Positions 58,417 through 64,000 of a stretch of DNA of 64,000 bases are shown piece after piece. The notes below the pieces were generated by a model. The model saw nothing but the letters and a program-made list of their open reading frames with translations. It searched no databases and had not been told where the DNA came from. Each line of letters begins with the position of its first letter. Positions within the stretch are counted from its first letter, which is position 1. Source of the DNA: Paramecium octaurelia (Eukaryota > Ciliophora > Oligohymenophorea > Peniculida > Parameciidae); the NCBI GenBank assembly GCA_905182995.1, contig CAJJDP010000053.1, positions 186,001-250,000 of the forward strand, in the 5' to 3' direction. Both the position numbers and the translations under genes were made by a program.

Positions 58417-59133
58417 TCATTGTAATTGTTTCTTTTTCATTTTTTAAAGTCTTAATTCTAATAGGCGTCCAATTGGTTCTAATTATTAATCAAGTCTTTT
58501 TGTGGACATCTTAAAGTTATCTATTTTTTCTATCAATTATCTTTGTTGTTGAAATAGCCTATCCCTAAAATATTCATCCATTTCATCTTAATATTTTATA
58601 TACTCTTAGACACCTTTGCTATTTGAACGTTACTCCTTGGCGTATTATTTTAGTTTGATATTATTATTCTCGCTATTCTTTAATTGCAATTTATTTCTAT
58701 ATTATTTTTGCTTGAAATAAAATTATTTTTCATTCTCAGGACTATGAACTTAAGATGTCGGATTTATCTATTTTTCGCACATTTATAGCTGTCTGTATTT
58801 TCTTTAAGAATGAAATGAAGTAATGGGTGTGATTTAGGGGCTAAGTTCTATTGTATGCATTATTTTTTATGGTTTTCTTATTGTAACAACTGTAAGTTGA
58901 GAATCATTCATTGAAATCTTTCTATGCTTTTCAAATTGATTTTGTGAGAAATCCATTTCATTTGGTTACTAAACCATAGAAGTATTAGGTCTGTCGATCT
59001 AATTTTTTACAAACCTTTATCTTGCTTTATTGGCTTGGGATAGTTTATATTGAAGAATATTATTAATTTGATCTTTAGTTTTTTCAATGAATAAGGATTG
59101 AAATATAGTTTGTGATTATGGAGATAATTACAT
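58417..59133 (-). CDS. Hypothetical Gln/Lys-rich protein, 238 aa
   Basis: Single-exon frame from ATG (complement of 59131-59133) to TGA. It starts MQLSPQSQTIFQSLFIEKTK, has a polar central part (ITPITSFHSQRKYRQLQMCE) and a helical C-terminus (DEYFRDRLFQQQRQLIEKID, RLLELRLQKMKKKQLQ). No family, signal peptide or membrane segment recognised. Many TAA/TAG codons appear as Gln in helical contexts, which supports coding. It lies upstream of the B-box/MORN gene on the same strand, with 209 bp between. Confidence 0.7.
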
Positions 59134-59725
59134 TAATTAATATAATAACATATATTTATATATAATTAAATACATCGGTTGCTATTCTAGTTAAAATACG
59201 CTTTTTTTGAGTATTTTTAAGAATGTTTAAAGATTAAAAATGATTCGAAATGAGTATGTCAGCAGTACTTATTCGATCAAGATATAAAAGTTTTCAAAGA
59301 TTCAGGTCGATTATTCTACAAATACAGAGATAAAACAATAAGAATTATTTGGTAGAGATGAGTATTTATAAAATTTCACTAAAATCAAGTATAACATTTA
59401 TGATTAAAATAATGTAGTATCATATTGATATTTATTAGTTAATATTCAAATCGTATGATATTCAAAGTCTTGATAACTTTGTTTGACAATTTTATTGATA
59501 TACAATTTAAGTTATTGATATTTCAATTGTCTTATATAATGAACATCAATGCATTGCTTGTTCTATAATTTGAACAGGAGAAATTTGATTATTCTTTGTA
59601 AAGCAAATATTTATATTGATAATAATTGATAAGCCTTGTTTTGGATTAATTTAAATGCGATTGTGAATTAATATTCTGATATTATTTATTTTTTTTTAAA
59701 TTATTCTGCAAGAAGAGCAAATGTA
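59134..59725. other. Intergenic with possible gene remnant at ~59260-59440
   Basis: Two coding-like stretches lie in different plus frames, QYLFDQDIKVFKDSGRLFYK and EIKQQELFGRDEYLQNFTKI. They overlap and could not be joined by any intron, so they may be the remains of a decayed gene. Nothing else seen. Confidence 0.35.
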
Positions 59726-60251
59726 ATGAATATTAATATTTTAGGTTGCCAAGAGGATAGTAAAATATTAGATTAATATGTTTATAGCGCTTTTATTAGT
59801 AATATAGGAATGATGTTGTATGTTTCTTGCTGGATGGCATAATATTGTTATCAAGCTAAGTCCTACAATATTGCAGATCTAACTGGAATGGATCATTATT
59901 AAACATGGGTGATTATGAATATAGCAGGAGCAAGTTGTCTGTTGTTGGGCTTGTTGATAAGCTTAGCTAAAATTGCTATAGATTAAGCAGCCTTAGGATA
60001 TGGATCATTAGGAATTAGTTTAATCGGATGGATCCTCATAACAATTGGAATGGGAATAGGATCAGATACAGCTCAAGTTTGAATTTTTTAAATATATTAA
60101 GTTCAAAGACACCTCCCTTGATTATAACATTCCAGTTTCAAATTGGTTTGCTATGACAGGTATTTGCTTCCAAATTTCATTTAATGGATATGAGCATTCA
60201 ATATAGGAAGATGATAGCACTGGCTAAACAAACAAATAAGTAGAAATCTGA
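59726..60251 (+). CDS. Multi-pass membrane protein, 166 aa
   Basis: Exons 59726-60076 and 60102-60251. The 25-nt intron must start GTT and end AAG; it removes a TGA and joins IGSDTAQ to FKDTSLDYNIPVSNWFAMTG, which reads smoothly to VEI and TGA. Hydrophobic segments are YVYSAFISNIGMMLYVSCWM, WVIMNIAGASCLLLGLLISL, SLGISLIGWILITIGMGIG and a weaker WFAMTGICFQISF. The layout of four segments with a Trp before the last resembles MARVEL-type proteins, but I do not assign it. If the first TGA (60080) is used instead, the product is 118 aa. Confidence 0.65.
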
Positions 60252-60704
60252 TTATTGAAATATATCATAACATCAATATAATTTATAATTATTATATAAT
60301 ATGAATTTCTTATGAGAAGAAGTGAAACATTATCTGTATCATTACAATTGTGTTTGAAAATAGACTCCTATATGATAATATTTAGTATTTGGCCCTTTTG
60401 AAAGCTAGTAATTTTGTTCAATTTCAAAATAAGACATTATAATCAATAAAAACAGACACCTAAAAATGTACCCATCATTGTGGTTGAAGTAACATTCGGT
60501 TTTGGATACTTATTAATTTTAAATTATTAAAATTTAAAGAATATAAGGAAATATGAATAATCACATTAATTAAAAACCACACTGCACTGAGATTAAAGGT
60601 AAGATTTTTAACTCTTTTAATTAACTTGAAGTTATGATTGTTAACAATAAATAATTATGTTGTTGAACTATAAGATTAATTAATTAATAGTTAGTTATAT
60701 ATCA
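60252..60704. other. Intergenic between convergent genes, nothing seen
   Basis: AT-rich DNA between the stops of the membrane protein gene and the 942-aa gene. No open frame, RNA gene or repeat recognised. Confidence 0.5.
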
Positions 60705-63635
60705 TCATTGTTTTTATTAATTAACTTTCCAACTTTCTTTTTTTCCGTCTGGTCCTGTAGTTTCTATTTCTAATATTTTATAATAAGTATTTGATACTCT
60801 TGGGAGACTGCTTGTTTAATTCATTTTCATCAACCGGATGTATTTAATCCTTTTAAGATGCTTTCATTTTAGTCTACGCAGAATCAATCCTAATATTTTA
60901 AGACTTATTTCTTTATGGTTATTCTATTATATAATTGAATAAATACATTTTTCTAGACTTTTATCTTTTCCCTCTCTTTATCCTACTGATTATTTTCGTT
61001 TTGCTGGCTATTTGACTTCATCAGTTAGCTTTTATTAAACCACTATGATATATATATTTTAATTTACTTTATTTTTTATCTCTTTGTGCTGCCACTTTCT
61101 AAAATTCTAATTTTAATGCTCTTAATTTAGAATTCATTTCAATTTTCTCTTCAGGCATATCTAAAAAATACATTAATCCTTGCATTGTTTTTGAGCTTGT
61201 TGCATCTACTTATTAATAATGATCTTCTCTTTTTTCCAAAGGTCCTTCCTCTGAAATAGCTTAGTCCTTCTTTAATGCAAGCATGTCTATAGTCTTCATG
61301 TTATTTTCATATTTTTCATTTAGAAGATCGAAATATTTTTATCCTTTGATTGCAATTCTCAATAATGCTTATTGGAATTCATGATAGTTCATTCCCTTAG
61401 GTGGAGCGGAGTTAAACCCATTTTTTTCATTCAATTATTATTGTTATCGTTCTCTTTCTCTTGTTATTGATCGAAAGATCAGCTATGCATCTTCAGGAGT
61501 TATGATAGCAGGATATATGCTGAATTAAGAGGCAAAATTAGTAAATCCTTTAAATTATAATAACTCTTTCTCTACACCTGCATTTTCAATCTTCCAATCT
61601 GTATACTCTTGATAAGCATGATAAATAGCTGATAATTATTTATCATATTTCTTATAAATAGATTGAATCTCCTGATCTAATTATAATTATTGAATTTTTT
61701 AGTGCATTTATTTTTCTCTTTACCTTACCTCCTATTCTTATTAAAGCATTATTTCAACATTATTTTTCCATTCCTTCATTTCTTCTTTTGCTTTTTGTTC
61801 TTTTTATTTCTCTTATTACTCTTTATCCTTAAATTCTTTCTTTTTCTACTCCAGCAATTTACTCACATCTTCCTTCTATTTCTTTTAAAATTCTTCTCTT
61901 TATTTTCTATCTTGATCCTATTTCTGTTTTTATAATTCAATATTCTAAGCCTCTTTAATTTTACTTTCTTCTGCCATCTTCTCTTTGTATTCTCGTAATT
62001 TCAACTTTTTTTCTTCTGCTTCCTTTTTTAATTATTCCTGTTATTTTTTTTCTCTCTCTGCTTTTTCTATCATCTCTTGTCTCTCTTCTTATTTCTTCAT
62101 TTATTCTTATTCTTCCTTCTCTTTCTTTTTTCTCAGATATTCCTATTTTAACTTTTCCTAATGTTTTTTTCTCTTCTCTTCAGCTTCCATTTTCTTCTAT
62201 TCTTCTTCCTATTGCTTCAATAATTTATCTTCAATTGCTCTATTAATGACTTTCTTCTGTTATGAATTATCCCTCTATTTCACCTAAACAACCTACTCTT
62301 ATTGTTATTGTGGATTGGGCTTGACTTTCCAAATAATCTTTATATCTGACAAAGGTTCCATGACATTTGTTTTAAATGTTTCCGAAATCAATTAATTAAC
62401 TATTTCATGACAATCAAACCATGCATTTTCAACTCCTAATATGGCTTACGGCCTATATTCGAATCTCTGATTCAATTATTTTTCTGTAACTTTCTTGAAT
62501 TTACTAGGAATAGGGACATCTTGAGTTTAGAGCTGTAAATTTAACTACCTAATTATATCTCTGTCCGGATCAATATTGATATTATCAGGATCTAAAAATA
62601 TGAGATGGTTTTCATCTAATATTTGTATTATAAAATAATACTTTTGGATTTTGCAATTGAACCAAAGCTTTACATCAGTTACTCTAAACATTAACCTGCG
62701 GATCTTCTTTGAAATGTGTATCCTTCAATTTTCATGGAGAGTTAAGCTAGAAATCTCTCAAAATTTTATTAATCTAAACTAAATTGATCATTCTTATTTT
62801 CAGAGTATTTCTGATTTATTGCTTTAACATATGCCTGGACCTCTTCTTTCGACATATTCACTTAGTAGTCTTTCAACATTCTCGTTATGTCAGATAATTA
62901 AATAATTTCATACTATTCTTAAAGTTCACCAAAATACTATTTTTTACTTGCCTAATTAGTGGTGTTAGAATATTTGGAGAACAAGTATTTCATTGCTTTA
63001 TGATTCTTCTTTATAGCTATGTTCATAGATTCATAATCATGTGTCTCATGATCATCAAGATCAATCAATTCTACCTTCTTTTCATCTATTTTCTCAATCA
63101 CTTTTCCATTAGTTCTCTTTTGAATTTCCTATTACGCTTTTTTTTGTAATGCTTCAATTCTTTTTCTTTTTTCTTCCTCTTCCTATTGTTTCTTAAGTAG
63201 TTCTTCCTCCTTCTTTAATTTTATGTTGGCAATATTTTCTAATACCTTAGGATCCACTTATTAAGGTTTTTTCTTCACTTATTATTATTATTATTATTAT
63301 TATTATGTATTTGGAGTAGGTGCAATAGGTTATTTTCCTCTTTCTAATTCCACAACTCTTTTTTTGAACCCCACACCATTTTGAGCCAAAAATCTTTTTT
63401 CATCCTCCAATTCCTTTTATCTTAAATCATTGAAGGGATCTGCATCATGTTATTTTATTTTTTCACTCTTCACAGTTTATGGAGTTTGTTCTGCAGAGTT
63501 CAAATACTATTAATTCTAGACAAATTCATTATCAATAATTAATTAAGATTATTTGAGTATTTCTTCTTATTCTTATTTCTCAGCATCCCATTGTTACTTA
63601 ATTGCCTAAACTATTTTTTCAGGATTGCCAAACAT
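60705..63635 (-). CDS. Large coiled-coil protein, 942 aa
   Basis: Exons are complement(60705-60769, 60798-60923, 60947-61042, 61068-62615, 62642-63635); introns are 28, 23, 25 and 26 nt, all GTA...TAG, and restore the frame exactly. After a Gln-rich N-terminus with nine consecutive Gln (about residue 120) comes a helical domain (YFGELQEQYEIIQLSDITRM, FERFLAQLSMKIEGYTFQRR, NHLIFLDPDNINIDPDRDII, GVENAWFDCHEIVNQLIS). A ~300-residue Lys/Glu/Gln coiled coil follows, then a compact C-terminal domain (FTNFASQFSIYPAIITPEDA, MNYHEFQQALLRIAIKGQKY). That C-terminal domain recalls helical modules in ciliary proteins. No specific family is claimed. The tail ends KESWKVNQQKQ. Confidence 0.85.
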
Positions 63636-63754
63636 ATTTAATAATGTAATCACACCTTTATCCTTAATAGAAATATTTTATCTAATCATATGCAATAATA
63701 TATTACAATTCAATATAAAAATGACATAACAATGGTTTTATTTACTCATTCAAT

Positions 63755-64000
63755 TCATCTTGTTGCATATTTATTATAAACTTAACTAACTCAATTATTT
63801 AAGCTCTTTTCTAAGCTTCAAGTATTTCATGATCGTTGTTATGTTACTACAATGCAGTTAAGATAGATAAATCGTTCGTTTTGACCTATTGTCGCTTACT
63901 CTTTAGGCTGCCATAATGCAATGCTAGGCCGATTTTGCAGAGCTTGAAAGCATACTCTCTTAGCAAGGGAGATTCTGCAAAACGAGCCAAAAGCACTTGA
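63755..64000 (-). CDS. Hypothetical protein, 5' end outside window
   Basis: The 3' part of a gene that runs off the right edge. The frame reads QVLLARFAESPLLREYAFKL, CKIGLALHYGSLKSKRQ, then HNNDHEILEAQKRAQIIELV, all helical. In the proposed model the last intron is 63759-63781 (23 nt, GTT donor, AAG acceptor) and the stop is at 63755-63757, leaving 119 bp before the next gene. Without that intron the frame continues to 63619 and overlaps the next start, which is less likely. The region is noticeably less AT-rich than its surroundings. No family recognised. Confidence 0.6.

Noticed and set aside
61690-61935. Leu/Phe-rich plus-strand frame resembling a membrane protein
   Set aside because: It is the complement of the Lys/Glu-rich coiled coil of the 942-aa gene; antisense of such coils always looks hydrophobic.
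63240-63305. TTA/TAT tandem repeat as a microsatellite
   Set aside because: It is the antisense of a polyglutamine run (TAA codons) in the 942-aa gene, so it is coding.
1-64000. CRISPR arrays, prokaryotic operons, integrated virus or transposon ends
   Set aside because: No direct-repeat/spacer pattern, no transposase or viral protein and no terminal inverted repeats were recognised; the DNA is eukaryotic ciliate throughout.

Overview
This is a ciliate macronuclear window and looks like Paramecium. In every recognisable gene TAA and TAG fall at glutamine positions and TGA is the only working stop. The DNA is AT-rich. Introns are tiny, mostly 21-29 nt, and neighbouring genes are often only tens of bases apart. 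Standard-code gene calling breaks these genes into fragments, so I re-read both strands with TGA as the sole stop. Intron positions were chosen because they join recognisable coding frames; no transcript data were available.

Left part (1-20.8 kb): the 3' part of eEF1A; a 1,406-bp block present twice and identically around a single N at 2554 (almost certainly an unmerged contig overlap); then a giant minus-strand gene (3925-18829, about 4,952 aa, one 14.6-kb exon) with EF-hands, propeller-like segments, a pseudokinase without catalytic motifs and a helical-repeat C-terminus. Small genes follow, including a REEP/YOP1-family ER-shaping protein.

Middle part (20.8-35.5 kb): three Gln/Lys/Glu-rich proteins, two of them sharing a (C)TF(K/R)P motif; NAXE (NAD(P)HX epimerase); a TPR-like protein with one in-frame TGA; PWP1; an SLC44 choline-transporter-like protein; a membrane-anchored MORN plus Ulp1-type protease; and radial spoke protein 3.

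Repeat-rich parts (36-39 kb and 54.3-58.2 kb): five copies of an unrecognised family of about 117 aa, one frameshifted, interleaved with truncated copies of a MORN gene whose intact B-box/MORN member lies at 56901-58207. The two regions share a block of about 1.15 kb.

Right part (39.3-64 kb): EFG1, SPT5, several coiled-coil proteins, a possible structured-RNA locus near 48.6-48.8 kb, a cyclic-nucleotide-channel-like protein lacking a recognisable pore filter, a p24/TMED cargo receptor, a four-segment membrane protein, a 942-aa coiled-coil protein and a gene running off the right edge.

The genes are not an operon. They mix housekeeping (translation, transcription elongation, rRNA processing, metabolite repair, secretory traffic) with cilium-linked or calcium-linked proteins, as expected for a ciliate chromosome. 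The most unusual points are the giant pseudokinase/EF-hand gene, the MORN-Ulp1 fusion, the pore-less channel-like protein, the local repeat family, and a set of introns needing AAG acceptors, many exactly 23 nt long.
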